From the NCBI RefSeq assembly GCF_048268085.1, contig NZ_JBLWWF010000004.1, positions 1 to 64,000 of the forward strand: a DNA stretch of 64,000 nt, read 5' to 3'. How positions within the stretch are numbered: the stretch's first letter is position 1; every line of letters begins with the position of its first letter. A program made the translations under genes and the position numbers. Under the pieces are notes generated by a model. It worked only from the letters and a program-made list of their open reading frames with translations. It was not told where the DNA came from and did no database searches. The DNA comes from Neptunicella sp048268085. Its GTDB lineage: Bacteria > Pseudomonadota > Gammaproteobacteria > Enterobacterales > Alteromonadaceae. This document shows positions 9,322 to 19,406 of the stretch, piece by piece.

Positions 9322-10490
9322 TATTCTCCATCCAAACCTTTGATAGGTTTAACTACTCCCCACTTTTTGCATGACGGACATAACCAATGGACACTACGTC
9401 CAGAAAAACCGCAACTCACACAACGAAATTTAGGTCGGCGAGCAATCTGTTCTTCAACCAGTTCCTGCAACATCTTTAAACTGGTTATGCTGCCATCCTG
9501 AGAACTGGATTGCATATACAAATTAAGCAGCTCTTTAAAGCCTTTCATGGTTGGACTTTTGCGCAATTGTTGAAATAGAAAGTCAGCCGCATCTTTATCG
9601 GATAGTTGGCGCGCCATTAAACGGCTTTTGGCTAAATAGGCAGTCGCACATTGTTGCCAATACTGTTCCAATACCTCTTCAAATTTTTGCCAGTTGCCAG
9701 TTGCTTCAGCAACCTTTTCTAACAATGGCACGGCTTCACTTAACCAGATAATGTCACGCTTAGGGACTTCAATAAGGTATTCAAATGCTTGTTCAAAGTT
9801 ACCTTGTTCAATACAAGTTGAACCAAGCATTAACCATGGTCTAACCGCGTGTTCATCAGATAAAATCGCTTTTTGTAATAATTTTTCAACCAGTCCAGGC
9901 TGATTATTATTTAATTCAATATTAGCCTGTTCACAGTAAAAATGGGCAACACGTTGACATAACTCTTCACTATCACCATGGCATTCAACCATTTTTTCAG
10001 CTAGTTCAATCGCTCTATCCCATTCTTTGGTGGTTTGATAAATATTGAATAATTGCTGCTGGGCTTCGAGATAAAACTTATCACTATCAAGGAGTTGTAA
10101 AAACGCGTTTTCGGCGCGTTCCAGGAAGCCGGATAAAATATAATCACGTCCAAGTTCTTTGAGCGCCAACGCTTTTTGTTCGGCTCCGAGTTCTTCGCGG
10201 GAAACCAAATTTTGATGAATCCGAATCGCCCTGTCCAATTCGCCACGATGACGGAAAAAGTTGCCCATCGCGATATGGGTCTCTACCGTACCGGTATTGA
10301 CATCAATCATTTTGATTAATATATCGACGGCTTTATCAGGTTGATCTGATAATAGAAAATTTAAGCCTTTATAATAATGGCGTGACAGAATGCGAGATTG
10401 TCTGCGTTGAGCCTGACGGACACTATTGCGTCCCATCACCCAACCATACCCGGCTGCAACCGGTAAAAGTAAAAACAACAACTCAAGCAT
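9321..10490 (-). CDS. lapB: LPS assembly protein LapB (YciM)
   Basis: A 389-residue inner-membrane protein that in E. coli regulates LpxC proteolysis by FtsH, coordinating LPS synthesis. It has an N-terminal membrane anchor (residues 1-18), a series of TPR repeats through the middle, and a C-terminal rubredoxin-like metal site CVSCGFSG...CPSCKKWG (two CxxC pairs, about residues 354-373). Domain order and length match the family. It starts 4 bp after lapA and overlaps pyrF by one base. Confidence 0.95.
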   Translation of the reverse strand: MLELLFLLLPVAAGYGWVMGRNSVRQAQRRQSRILSRHYYKGLNFLLSDQPDKAVDILIKMIDVNTGTVETHIAMGNFFRHRGELDRAIRIHQNLVSREELGAEQKALALKELGRDYILSGFLERAENAFLQLLDSDKFYLEAQQQLFNIYQTTKEWDRAIELAEKMVECHGDSEELCQRVAHFYCEQANIELNNNQPGLVEKLLQKAILSDEHAVRPWLMLGSTCIEQGNFEQAFEYLIEVPKRDIIWLSEAVPLLEKVAEATGNWQKFEEVLEQYWQQCATAYLAKSRLMARQLSDKDAADFLFQQLRKSPTMKGFKELLNLYMQSSSQDGSITSLKMLQELVEEQIARRPKFRCVSCGFSGRSVHWLCPSCKKWGVVKPIKGLDGE

Positions 10491-10494
10491 GTAT

Positions 10495-10764
10495 TCAGGC
10501 CTGATTTTGTTTATTTAAATGAGCTAATTTTTTTTGCAAGCGAGTTAATTTCCATTTAAGGCGCAGAATATAGCCCATGCAGAGTATAAAACAGATCGCA
10601 ATACCGATAAAAATTGATACGGCAATGACGGTGGATAAATGTAACTGACTGGCTGCAATCAAATAATTAACATTAACCAATTGTTCATTTTGAGCGCCGA
10701 TAGCGATGGCTAGTAGTAAAACCACGATAATAATCAGGGCGGTAATCAGTGTTTTCAATTTCAC
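10495..10764 (-). CDS. lapA: LPS assembly protein LapA (DUF1049)
   Basis: An 89-residue inner-membrane protein with two predicted helices (about 6-24 and 41-65) and a short basic, coiled-coil-like C-terminal tail (LKWKLTRLQKKLAHLNKQ). It is the partner of LapB in envelope biogenesis. The ihfB terminator lies upstream at 10916-10942, so lapA-lapB-pyrF probably have a promoter in the 150 bp between. Confidence 0.9.
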   Translation of the reverse strand: MKLKTLITALIIIVVLLLAIAIGAQNEQLVNVNYLIAASQLHLSTVIAVSIFIGIAICFILCMGYILRLKWKLTRLQKKLAHLNKQNQA

Positions 10765-10915
10765 CTCATTTTTTAGGGCTGTATACCTTTCAAATTCGCC
10801 ATATGCTGGCAGCTATTTTTAATCTTACAAAGCAGACAATGCACAACGTATAATTATCTTTAAGCATTTAAATAACGCTTTGAAAAGAAATAATCCCAGT
10901 CCTATGGATATAAAA

Positions 10916-10942
10916 AAACGGCATCCAATTAGAATGCCGTTT
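10916..10942 (-). terminator. Rho-independent terminator after ihfB
   Basis: A 9-bp stem (AAACGGCAT at 10916-10924 with ATGCCGTTT at 10934-10942). On the minus strand it is followed by T7. It separates the rpsA-ihfB and lapAB-pyrF units. Confidence 0.8.
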
Positions 10943-10964
10943 ATATTAAACCATTTTTTAGCGA

Positions 10965-11255
10965 TCAATGAGTTAGATTTTCATTTACCCGTTCGCGTAA
11001 TTCTTTTCCGGGTTTAAAGTGAGGTACATATTTACCATCCAACTTGACGGTTTCACCAGTTTTAGGATTACGACCGACTCTAGGAGCTCTAAAATGCAGA
11101 GAAAAACTGCCAAAGCCTCTAATTTCAATACGTTCACCTTTTTGTAAGGTCTGAGCCATTTGCTCAAGCATTTCCTTAACCGCTCCCTCCACATCCTTAG
11201 CAGGAAGTTGGTGAGCTTTACTCGCTAATCGTTCAATCAACTCGGATTTGGTCAT
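10965..11255 (-). CDS. ihfB: Integration host factor subunit beta
   Basis: A 96-residue HU/IHF-fold protein. With IhfA it forms the DNA-bending heterodimer of the nucleoid. The beta-arm segment RAPRVGRNPKTGE, with the intercalating proline in RNPKTG, and the start MTKSELIERLA are diagnostic of the beta subunit. Its place downstream of rpsA is conserved in gammaproteobacteria. Confidence 0.96.
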   Translation of the reverse strand: MTKSELIERLASKAHQLPAKDVEGAVKEMLEQMAQTLQKGERIEIRGFGSFSLHFRAPRVGRNPKTGETVKLDGKYVPHFKPGKELRERVNENLTH

Positions 11256-11288
11256 ATCTACCTCAGCGGTTCAATCTATAAAAATCAG

Positions 11289-11328
11289 TATAGGTTATCC
11301 TATAATAATTGGGAGCTATGCTCCCAAT
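11289..11328 (-). terminator. Tandem hairpins between rpsA and ihfB
   Basis: Two perfect hairpins lie in this 77-bp gap: ATTGGGAGC/GCTCCCAAT (11308-11316 with 11320-11328) and TATAGG/CCTATA (11289-11294 with 11299-11304). Neither is followed by a strong T-tract on the minus strand, so partial termination or mRNA processing after the highly expressed rpsA seems likelier than a full stop. Confidence 0.55.
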
Positions 11329-11332
11329 CTGA

Positions 11333-13006
11333 TTACTCTTCGCCTTTGGCTGCCTTGAAAGCTTCAGCAAACGCGTTGGCAAAACCAACTTCTTCTTGCT
11401 GGTTAACTTTCTCAATCGCATCTTTATCATCAGCTTGATCTTTTGCCTTAACAGACAAATTGATTACGCGATTCTTGCGATCAACACCAACGTATTTGGC
11501 TTCGATTTCTTCACCTTCTTTAACCACGGTTGAAGCATCTTCAACACGGTCACGAGAAAGGTCGGCAACTCGAACATAACCTTCAACTTCTTCAGCCAGA
11601 AGTACAGTTACACCTTTAGCATCAACAGCGGTAACTTTACCAGTAACGATAGCACCTTTCTTGTTATCTGTCAGATACTTATTAAACGGATCTTCGTCGA
11701 TTTGTTTAACACCAAGAGAGATACGCTCACGCTCTGGATCAACTTGAAGAACGATAGCTTCAATTTCATCACCTTTTTTGTATTCACGTACTGCATCATC
11801 ACCAGTTTTGTTCCAGGAAATGTCAGATAAGTGAACCAGACCATCAATACCGCCATCAAGACCGATGAAGATACCGAAATCAGTGATTGATTTGATCTTA
11901 CCAGTAACTTTATCACCCTTGTTATGAGTGGTTGAGAACTCTTCCCAAGGATTCATTTTGCACTGTTTCAAGCCTAGTGAAATACGACGACGTTCTTCAT
12001 CGATCTCAAGTACCATAACTTCAACGGAATCGCCCAAGTTAACCACTTTAGAAGGATGAATGTTTTTGTTAGTCCAATCCATTTCTGAAACGTGAACCAA
12101 ACCTTCAACACCGTCTTCGATTTCAACAAAACAACCGTAATCTGTAAGGTTAGTTACCTGACCAGTTATTTTTGCACCTTCTGGGTAACGTGCCGCAATT
12201 TCTTGCCATGGATCACTACCCATTTGCTTCATGCCTAGAGAAACACGTTGCTTATCTTTATCGAATTTAAGGATCTTAACGTTGATTTCATCACCAACAC
12301 TAACAACTTCAGCTGGATTCTTAACACGTTTCCACGCCATGTCAGTAATGTGTAACAGACCGTCAACACCACCTAAGTCAACGAATGCACCGTAGTCAGT
12401 TAGGTTCTTAACGATACCTTTAACTTCCATACCTTCGTCAAGGTTAGCCAACAATTCATCACGCTCTGCGCTGCTTTCAGCTTCGATAACTGCGCGACGA
12501 GAAACAACGACGTTGTTACGTTTGGCATCTAACTTAATAACTTTGAATTCCAGTTCTTTGCCTTCCAAATGCGTTGTATCACGCACTGGACGAACATCAA
12601 CCAAAGAACCTGGTAGGAATGCGCGTACTGCATTCACTTCTACAGTAAAGCCGCCTTTAACTTTACCGTTAATAATTCCGATAATAGTGGATTTTTCTTC
12701 GTAAGCTTTTTCAAGCTCAACCCACGCTTCGTGACGTTTCGCTTTTTCACGAGATAGGATAGTTTCACCGAAGCCATCTTCTACTGCGTCCAGCGCTACA
12801 TCAATAATATCACCAACAGCGATTTCAAGTTCGCCATCAGCGTTTTTGAACTGCTCAGTGGGGATTGCACTTTCAGATTTTAATCCCGCGTCCACTAATA
12901 CGATATCTTTATCGATACCAACAACAGTACCTTTAACAATGGCACCTGGACGGGTTTCAAGTTCTTTTAAACTTTCTTCAAATAGTTGAGCAAAATTTTC
13001 AGTCAT
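11333..13006 (-). CDS. rpsA: 30S ribosomal protein S1
   Basis: A 557-residue protein made of six S1/OB-fold repeats; the clearest (for example VKNLTDYGAFVDLGGVDGLLHITD) recur every 85-90 residues. S1 binds mRNA upstream of the start codon on the 30S subunit. Length matches the E. coli protein. The 105-bp leader between cmk and rpsA can fold into small hairpins, which fits the known autoregulation of S1 translation, although I cannot show it here. Confidence 0.97.
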   Translation of the reverse strand: MTENFAQLFEESLKELETRPGAIVKGTVVGIDKDIVLVDAGLKSESAIPTEQFKNADGELEIAVGDIIDVALDAVEDGFGETILSREKAKRHEAWVELEKAYEEKSTIIGIINGKVKGGFTVEVNAVRAFLPGSLVDVRPVRDTTHLEGKELEFKVIKLDAKRNNVVVSRRAVIEAESSAERDELLANLDEGMEVKGIVKNLTDYGAFVDLGGVDGLLHITDMAWKRVKNPAEVVSVGDEINVKILKFDKDKQRVSLGMKQMGSDPWQEIAARYPEGAKITGQVTNLTDYGCFVEIEDGVEGLVHVSEMDWTNKNIHPSKVVNLGDSVEVMVLEIDEERRRISLGLKQCKMNPWEEFSTTHNKGDKVTGKIKSITDFGIFIGLDGGIDGLVHLSDISWNKTGDDAVREYKKGDEIEAIVLQVDPERERISLGVKQIDEDPFNKYLTDNKKGAIVTGKVTAVDAKGVTVLLAEEVEGYVRVADLSRDRVEDASTVVKEGEEIEAKYVGVDRKNRVINLSVKAKDQADDKDAIEKVNQQEEVGFANAFAEAFKAAKGEE

Positions 13007-13111
13007 GATTGATTGGTTTCATCTTTTTTGACATCCACAATGCAATCCAGCGAATGTGGGGTTGTTCTAATAAGCCTGTTTCATCCTGAAACAAGCAGGT
13101 TTCCTACGTTA

Positions 13112-13786
13112 CTACGGTTTTTCTTTAATAAATTCCACAACGGAATCAAGCACTTGCTCGATACTCATTGATGTAGAATCGAGAACAAGTGCATCATCAG
13201 CAGGAACTAAAGGTGCAATAGCACGATTAGTATCTCGCTCATCTCTTGCTTTTATATCCAGCAAAAGGTTGTCAATACTAACATTGCGCCCCGCAGCTTT
13301 CAACTGATTGAAGCGACGCGCCGCTCTCTCTTCGGCACTGGCGGTTAAGAATATTTTCGCTTTAGCATTCGGAAAAACCACCGTTCCCATATCGCGCCCA
13401 TCAGCAACTAAGCCGGGCATTTCCCGAAATGCCCTTTGGCGCCTCAGCAGTGCCTCACGAACAGTTGGTATAGAGGCCACTTTGGAAGCCAATGCACCCA
13501 CTTCTTCAGTACGGATCAATTCGCTCACGTCTTCGCCTTCGAGAATAACTTTGCAGCCATGATTGTGACTGACAAAATTAACATCCAAGCCCGACGCTAA
13601 TGGCACTAAACCCTGCTCATCATCAGCTTCAATCTGGTGATGGATAGCAGCTATTGCCAATACTCGATATAACGCACCACTATCAAGAAATTGCCACCCT
13701 AAATGCTTCGCTAACAACGCACTTACCGTACCTTTGCCAGCACCGCTTGGTCCATCTATTGTAATAACAGGGACAGTTTCTAACAT
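13112..13786 (-). CDS. cmk: Cytidylate kinase
   Basis: A 224-residue P-loop kinase that phosphorylates CMP and dCMP. The Walker A segment GPSGAGKGT is at residues 12-20, and the CMP-binding region includes the DSGALYR and VADGRDMGTVVFP sequences typical of Cmk. It is located upstream of rpsA, as in most gammaproteobacteria. Confidence 0.96.
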   Translation of the reverse strand: MLETVPVITIDGPSGAGKGTVSALLAKHLGWQFLDSGALYRVLAIAAIHHQIEADDEQGLVPLASGLDVNFVSHNHGCKVILEGEDVSELIRTEEVGALASKVASIPTVREALLRRQRAFREMPGLVADGRDMGTVVFPNAKAKIFLTASAEERAARRFNQLKAAGRNVSIDNLLLDIKARDERDTNRAIAPLVPADDALVLDSTSMSIEQVLDSVVEFIKEKP

Positions 13787-13911
13787 AGAATAGAGACTCC
13801 GTTATTCTACTACTTAGTTCAAAATTCGCGCGGTATTATACGCACAAACCAGCAGATAGCAATCTAGCCTTATGTGTGCATAACCCGCCGTTTCAATCTG
13901 CAGAATAATAA

Positions 13912-15195
13912 TTATTTAATACTGATTGATGACAAGCGTTGGAAATAATCAGGGAATGTCTTGGCGGTACAACCCGGATCGTTAATAATCACTGCAGTTT
14001 CGCTTAGCGCTACTAAGGAGAAGCACATAGCCATACGATGATCATCATAGGTATCAATCGCGGCCAGTTGCAGATTATCGGTTGGGGTAATTTCAATGTA
14101 ATCTTCACCTTCTACCACTGTTGCCCCGACTTTACGTAATTCAGTCGCCATCGCAGCCAAACGATCGGTTTCTTTTAAACGCCACGTATAAATATTCGAT
14201 ATTCTGGTTGTTCCTTTTGCAAATAACGCCGTCGTCGCTATGGTCATTGCCGCATCAGGAATATGATTCATATCCAAATCAACACCATGTAAAGGTCGTC
14301 CCTCGACTTCGATATAATCATCTCCCCAGTTGATACACGCGCCCATTTTTTCTAATACGTCAGCAAAACGAATATCACCTTGTATACTGTTTTTACCAAC
14401 CCCAGTGACCTTAACCTTTCCACCTTTAATCGCCCCTGCCGCTAAAAAATAAGAGGCAGAGGATGCGTCGCCTTCCACTAAAAATGCGCCTGGAGACTGA
14501 TATGCTTGCCCTGCTTTGACCACAAAGCGTTGATACTGATGATTTTCAACTTCAACCCCAAACTGCTGCATAATATGGAGGGTAATATCAATATAAGGTT
14601 TGGAAACAAGTTCGCCCTGAATTTGAATTTCGCAGTCGGTTTTAAATAAGGGAGCGGCCATTAATAACGCGGTTAAAAATTGGCTGGATAGCGTTCCGTC
14701 TACCTTAATGACTCCACCTTGTAATGCCTGTCCAGTAATTTTTAGTGGTACAAACCCTTCATTTTTAAGATATTCAATTTTTCCGCCTGCTGTTTTCAGA
14801 GCTTCAATCAAAGGCTGAATAGGACGTTCTTCCATTCGTGGCTCCCCCAAAATGGTAAACTCGCCTTGCGATACCGCTAAAGCAGCACATAAAGGCCTTA
14901 CCGCGGTTCCGGCATTACCCAGAAATAACTCTAATGGCTCAGCAGCCTTGAATGCCCCCGCGTTGCCTTGCAACCAACACTGGGTTTTATCTTCGGACAA
15001 ACGATATTGAATTCCTAACTGGCTCAATGCATTTAACATGTGCCGAATATCATCACTGTCCAGCAGGTTAGTGAGATGAGTCTCGCCCTTTGATAACGCG
15101 GCTAACAGTAATGCGCGATTTGACAAACTTTTGGAACCTGGAACATTAACAGTGCCGCTAACTTGGCTTATAGGTTCTAATTTTAATGATTCCAT
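13912..15195 (-). CDS. aroA: 3-phosphoshikimate 1-carboxyvinyltransferase (EPSP synthase)
   Basis: A 427-residue EPSP synthase catalysing the sixth step of the shikimate pathway. It has the class I phosphoenolpyruvate-site sequence LGNAGTAVRPL (about residues 91-101), RMEERPI, and the LKETDRLAAMATELRK segment. Class I enzymes are normally glyphosate-sensitive. Its ATG overlaps the serC stop as TAATG, so serC-aroA form a coupled operon, a well-known arrangement. Confidence 0.97.
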   Translation of the reverse strand: MESLKLEPISQVSGTVNVPGSKSLSNRALLLAALSKGETHLTNLLDSDDIRHMLNALSQLGIQYRLSEDKTQCWLQGNAGAFKAAEPLELFLGNAGTAVRPLCAALAVSQGEFTILGEPRMEERPIQPLIEALKTAGGKIEYLKNEGFVPLKITGQALQGGVIKVDGTLSSQFLTALLMAAPLFKTDCEIQIQGELVSKPYIDITLHIMQQFGVEVENHQYQRFVVKAGQAYQSPGAFLVEGDASSASYFLAAGAIKGGKVKVTGVGKNSIQGDIRFADVLEKMGACINWGDDYIEVEGRPLHGVDLDMNHIPDAAMTIATTALFAKGTTRISNIYTWRLKETDRLAAMATELRKVGATVVEGEDYIEITPTDNLQLAAIDTYDDHRMAMCFSLVALSETAVIINDPGCTAKTFPDYFQRLSSISIK

Positions 15196-16298
15196 TATCC
15201 CATTCTCCTGCTGAAATCTTGCATAAAATCGGTAAGTGCGACCACCCCTTCAATAGGCATCGCATTGTAGATACTGGCACGCATTCCACCCACAGAACGA
15301 TGCCCTTTTAACGCTAATAATCCCGCCTGTTGTGCCTGAGTTAAAAACTCTTGATCTAAGGTTGAATCAGCTAATTGAAACGGAATATTCATTTTGGATC
15401 GAAACGATTCAGCTACCGTATTACGGTAAAAGTCGTTTTGGTCTATTGTCTGGTAAAGTAATTGCGTTTTTTGTGCGTTTAACTCGGCCATTTTGGCCAC
15501 CCCACCCTGACGTTTTAACCATTGGAATACCAAGCCAGCCAAATACCAGGCAAAAGTAGGTGGAGTATTAAACATGGAATCATTTTGAGCCTGCAGGGCA
15601 TAATGTAAAATCGAAGGCGTTTCGGTACGCGCTCTGTCGAGTAAATCTTCTCGAACAATAACGACCGACAAGCCTGATGGTCCAATGTTTTTCTGGGCGC
15701 CCGCATAAATCAATCCAAAGCGGCTCACATCAATTTGACGAGATAATATATTCGACGACATATCGGCGACTAATGGAACATTCCCTACTGCTGGAACATC
15801 ATTAATTTCAAGACCGTCCACGGTTTCATTTGAACAGTAATGGAAAAAGGCAGCATTCGGATTTAGCGACCATGTTGATGGCGCTGGCATCCCCATTTTA
15901 CCGTTCTCAATCTGTGGTTTTGCAACAATGGAAGTTCGCAGATACTTAGTCGCTTCTTGCAACGCAGAGCTTGACCATGAGCCACTTAATAAGTAATCAG
16001 CTGACTGCTCGGGGTGGGATAGATTCATTGGCACCGCAGAAAACTGTCCTCGTCCCCCACCGTGACAAAACAACACCTGATAATTGTCCGGTATGGCTAA
16101 TAAGTCACGTAAATCCTGTTCCGCTTGCTTGGCTAAGCTGATAAACGCACTGCTGCGGTGACTGATTTCCATCACCGAACAGCCCTGCTCTTGCCAATTC
16201 AGCATTTCTTGCTGTGCTTGCTGCATAACTTCAGCCGGCAACATGGCCGGACCCGCGCAAAAGTTAAATGTTGAACTCAACTGAACCCCGTTATTCAT
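15195..16298 (-). CDS. serC: Phosphoserine aminotransferase
   Basis: A 367-residue PLP enzyme of serine synthesis that also serves pyridoxal-phosphate synthesis. The Schiff-base lysine is Lys203 in GAQKNIGPSG. N-terminal FCAGPAMLP and the C-terminal GHRSVGGMRASIYNAMP are family hallmarks. It lies downstream of gyrA behind a terminator hairpin. Confidence 0.96.
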   Translation of the reverse strand: MNNGVQLSSTFNFCAGPAMLPAEVMQQAQQEMLNWQEQGCSVMEISHRSSAFISLAKQAEQDLRDLLAIPDNYQVLFCHGGGRGQFSAVPMNLSHPEQSADYLLSGSWSSSALQEATKYLRTSIVAKPQIENGKMGMPAPSTWSLNPNAAFFHYCSNETVDGLEINDVPAVGNVPLVADMSSNILSRQIDVSRFGLIYAGAQKNIGPSGLSVVIVREDLLDRARTETPSILHYALQAQNDSMFNTPPTFAWYLAGLVFQWLKRQGGVAKMAELNAQKTQLLYQTIDQNDFYRNTVAESFRSKMNIPFQLADSTLDQEFLTQAQQAGLLALKGHRSVGGMRASIYNAMPIEGVVALTDFMQDFSRRMG

Positions 16299-16325
16299 AA
16301 TTTAAAATTCATTCGACAAAATTAA

Positions 16326-16351
16326 AAACGAGCGGTAAAAACCGCCCGTTT
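16326..16351 (-). terminator. Rho-independent terminator after gyrA
   Basis: An 11-position stem (16326-16336 with 16341-16351) with one mismatch and an AAAA loop; the minus-strand transcript then runs into five T residues. It separates gyrA from serC-aroA. Confidence 0.75.
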
Positions 16352-16383
16352 GTTAACACTAACAATAATAATACCCGTCGGGA

Positions 16384-19017
16384 TTAATTCTCGTCATCCT
16401 GGGAAGGCGTTGATGCGTCTTCTCCATCTTGTGTCGTGGCTGAAGCTTCAACTAGCTCGTCAATCTCTTCGGCTAACTCATCATCGGCAATAGCGATTTC
16501 TTCAATTCGCTGCAATCCGACTACATGCTCTCCCTCGATGGTTCTAATCAGAATTACGCCTTGGGTATTCCGACCGACGGTAGAGACTTCACTTACGCGA
16601 GTTCTTACCAGAGTGCCTTTATCACTGATCAACATGATTTCATCATCTTCATCAACTTGTACGGCGCCAACAACGGCACCATTACGTTCTGACACTTTAA
16701 TCGAAACCACCCCTTGGGTAGCACGGCTCTTAGCGGGATAATCCGCTAATGGGGTACGTTTACCGTAACCATTTTCGGTGGCGGTTAATACTGCACCATC
16801 ACTATGAGGCACAATGAGTGACACAACTTTTTGACCTTCTTTAAGTTTCATGCCGCGCACACCGGTTGCGGTGCGTCCCATTGCACGAACTTGAGACTCA
16901 TGGAAACGTACGACTTTACCACTATCAGAAAACAACATGATTTCGCTGTCATCATCGGTTAAGGCCACACCAATCAATTCATCGTCATCGCGTAAATTAA
17001 CCGCAATAATGCCATTTGCACGTGGTCGTGAATATTGGGTGAGTTCGGTTTTCTTCACGGTACCGGCGGCGGTCGCCATAAAGACATACTTACCTTCAAC
17101 AAATTCTTTTATAGGTAAGATGGCCGTTATACGTTCACCTTCTTCCAATGGCAAAATGTTAACTATTGGACGACCACGGGCATTACGACTCGCTAATGGC
17201 AGTTGATAAGTTTTCAACCAGTACAAGCGACCACGAGTCGAGAAGCACAAAATGTGATCATGGGTATTAGCAATCAGTAATTTCTCGATGAAATCTTCAT
17301 CTTTCATCTTGGTCGCCGACTTGCCTCGCCCGCCTCGACGCTGAGCTTCATAATCAACTAATTTTTGATATTTTACATAACCTTCATGGGACAGGGTGAC
17401 GACAACGTCTTCCTGCTCAATCAGATCTTCCATGTCGATATCATGAGAAGCAGCAGTAATTTCAGTACGACGCTCATCACCGTATTCATCACGAATTAAT
17501 TCGAGTTCTTCACGGATAACTTCCATCAGTCGCTCTGGACTAGACAAAATAAACATCAAGGCGGCAATAACTTCCATTAGCTCGCGATATTCTGCCAATA
17601 TTTTATCGTGTTCCAGACCGGTCAATTTATGTAAACGCAAGTCCAGTATCGCTTGTGCCTGTTGTTCAGTCAGGAAATACAGACCATCACGTACACCATA
17701 CTCTGGCTCTAACCAGTCAGGACGAGCCGCATCAACGCCGGCTTTCTCCAGCATTTGCGCCACATCACCCAACTTCCAGCCGGCAGCCGTTAATGCTAAT
17801 TTCGCATCTGCAGGACTGTTAGAGGCTTTGATTAACGCGATAATTTCATCAATATTAACCAGCGCAATGGCCAAACCTTCCAAGATATGCGCTCGGTCAC
17901 GGGCTTTACGTAATTCATAAACCGTTCTGCGGGTTACCACTTCACGTCGATGCAGAATAAAGGCTTTCAACATATCCGGAAGATTAAATATCTTCGGCTG
18001 ATTGTTATCCAGCGCAACGATATTTATCCCGAATACGGTTTGTAATTGTGTATTACGGTACAACTGGTTAAGTAATACTTCACCGGATTCGTTACGTTTT
18101 ACTTCCACTACAATACGCATGCCATCCTTATCAGATTCATCACGTAATGCGGAAACCCCTTCTATTTTCTTCTCTTTTACCAGTTCGGCGATTTTCTCAA
18201 TCAAACGGGCTTTATTCACCTGATAAGGGATCTCGGTGATAATAATCGTTTCTTTGCCGTTGTCTTCGGTCTCGACTTCCGCTCTGGCACGCATATAGAT
18301 TTTACCGCGACCAGTACGGTAAGCTTCTTCGATCCCCTTACGGCCACTAATAATAGCGGCAGTCGGAAAATCCGGACCTGGAATAAGCTCGATTAGCTCT
18401 TCGATGGTAATATCCGGATTGTTGATCATGGCAATACAGCCATTTACTACTTCTGTCAGATTGTGTGGAGGAATATTGGTTGCCATCCCCACCGCAATAC
18501 CTGACGAACCATTAATCAGCAAATTCGGTACTTTAGTCGGCAATACTTCTGGAATATGCTCAGTACCATCGTAGTTAGGTACAAAATTAACCGTTTCTTT
18601 ATCTAAGTCTGCTAATAACTCATGGGAAATTTTAGCCATGCGAATTTCGGTATAACGCATCGCCGCAGCCGAGTCACCGTCTACAGAACCAAAGTTACCT
18701 TGACCATCCACCAGCATATAACGCAATGAAAAAGGCTGCGCCATCCGAACGATAGTGTCGTATACAGCAGAATCACCATGAGGGTGATATTTACCAATAA
18801 CATCACCCACCACACGGGCAGATTTTTTATAAGATTTATTCCAATCGTTTTTCAGTTCATTCATCGCAAATAATACGCGACGATGAACCGGTTTTAGCCC
18901 ATCACGTACATCGGGTAATGCTCGCCCGACGATAACGCTCATGGCGTAATCCAGATAAGAATTTTTTAGTTCTTCCTCAATATTGATGGGGAGAATTTGG
19001 TTGGCATGATCAGTCAT
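16384..19017 (-). CDS. gyrA: DNA gyrase subunit A
   Basis: An 877-residue type II topoisomerase subunit. The catalytic tyrosine is Tyr122 in AAAMRYTEIR. The quinolone-resistance region HPHGDSAVYDTIVRM carries Ser83 and Asp87, so it has the drug-sensitive wild-type residues. The GyrA box QRRGGRG begins the C-terminal DNA-wrapping beta-pinwheel, and the protein ends in an acidic tail, as in E. coli. It is transcribed divergently from ubiG. Confidence 0.98.
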   Translation of the reverse strand: MTDHANQILPINIEEELKNSYLDYAMSVIVGRALPDVRDGLKPVHRRVLFAMNELKNDWNKSYKKSARVVGDVIGKYHPHGDSAVYDTIVRMAQPFSLRYMLVDGQGNFGSVDGDSAAAMRYTEIRMAKISHELLADLDKETVNFVPNYDGTEHIPEVLPTKVPNLLINGSSGIAVGMATNIPPHNLTEVVNGCIAMINNPDITIEELIELIPGPDFPTAAIISGRKGIEEAYRTGRGKIYMRARAEVETEDNGKETIIITEIPYQVNKARLIEKIAELVKEKKIEGVSALRDESDKDGMRIVVEVKRNESGEVLLNQLYRNTQLQTVFGINIVALDNNQPKIFNLPDMLKAFILHRREVVTRRTVYELRKARDRAHILEGLAIALVNIDEIIALIKASNSPADAKLALTAAGWKLGDVAQMLEKAGVDAARPDWLEPEYGVRDGLYFLTEQQAQAILDLRLHKLTGLEHDKILAEYRELMEVIAALMFILSSPERLMEVIREELELIRDEYGDERRTEITAASHDIDMEDLIEQEDVVVTLSHEGYVKYQKLVDYEAQRRGGRGKSATKMKDEDFIEKLLIANTHDHILCFSTRGRLYWLKTYQLPLASRNARGRPIVNILPLEEGERITAILPIKEFVEGKYVFMATAAGTVKKTELTQYSRPRANGIIAVNLRDDDELIGVALTDDDSEIMLFSDSGKVVRFHESQVRAMGRTATGVRGMKLKEGQKVVSLIVPHSDGAVLTATENGYGKRTPLADYPAKSRATQGVVSIKVSERNGAVVGAVQVDEDDEIMLISDKGTLVRTRVSEVSTVGRNTQGVILIRTIEGEHVVGLQRIEEIAIADDELAEEIDELVEASATTQDGEDASTPSQDDEN

Positions 19018-19406
19018 ATACTGCCTTGTCCCTAATTGTTCATTTACGCTATTTGATTGGGCTGTTTGTAGCCTAATCAGTGCGATATTAGCGAGTTATA
19101 GATTATTGTTATAAGCGCCCGATTCTATCATTCAAATCCACAAATAAACAGCCATCTTTACCTTCTATTAACTTGTATCGCTAATCATATATTTGTATAA
19201 AAAATATCAAAACGAACAGTATTATATAAATAATTCAATTAGTTATTAAATTGTTGTGCGCATTTTGCTTTGACATTTTATTTGCTCATGAAATGTCTGC
19301 TGCGGTCAGCAAGTTTGTTTTTTCTTCATATGTCAAAGTGCATAAGGTAACAGATGCATTTATCACGTTCGGATGGTTATAATGGTGATAACTCAGTCCA
19401 AGAAAA
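19018..19406. other. gyrA/ubiG divergent intergenic region
   Basis: A 389-bp AT-rich spacer without a credible gene. It holds a gyrA promoter candidate (separate entry) and a consensus TATAAT at 19378-19383, 23 bp before ubiG, whose best-spaced -35 (TGCATT, 19355-19360) is poor. A perfect TTGACA at 19270-19275 lacks a good -10 at 17 bp. I see no RNA gene. Confidence 0.5.
19108..19135 (-). promoter_or_regulatory. Predicted gyrA promoter
   Basis: On the minus strand TTGAAT (19130-19135) and TATAAC (19108-19113) are separated by 16 bp, placing the transcription start about 85 bp before the gyrA ATG. Both elements match the sigma-70 consensus in four or five of six positions. Confidence 0.4.
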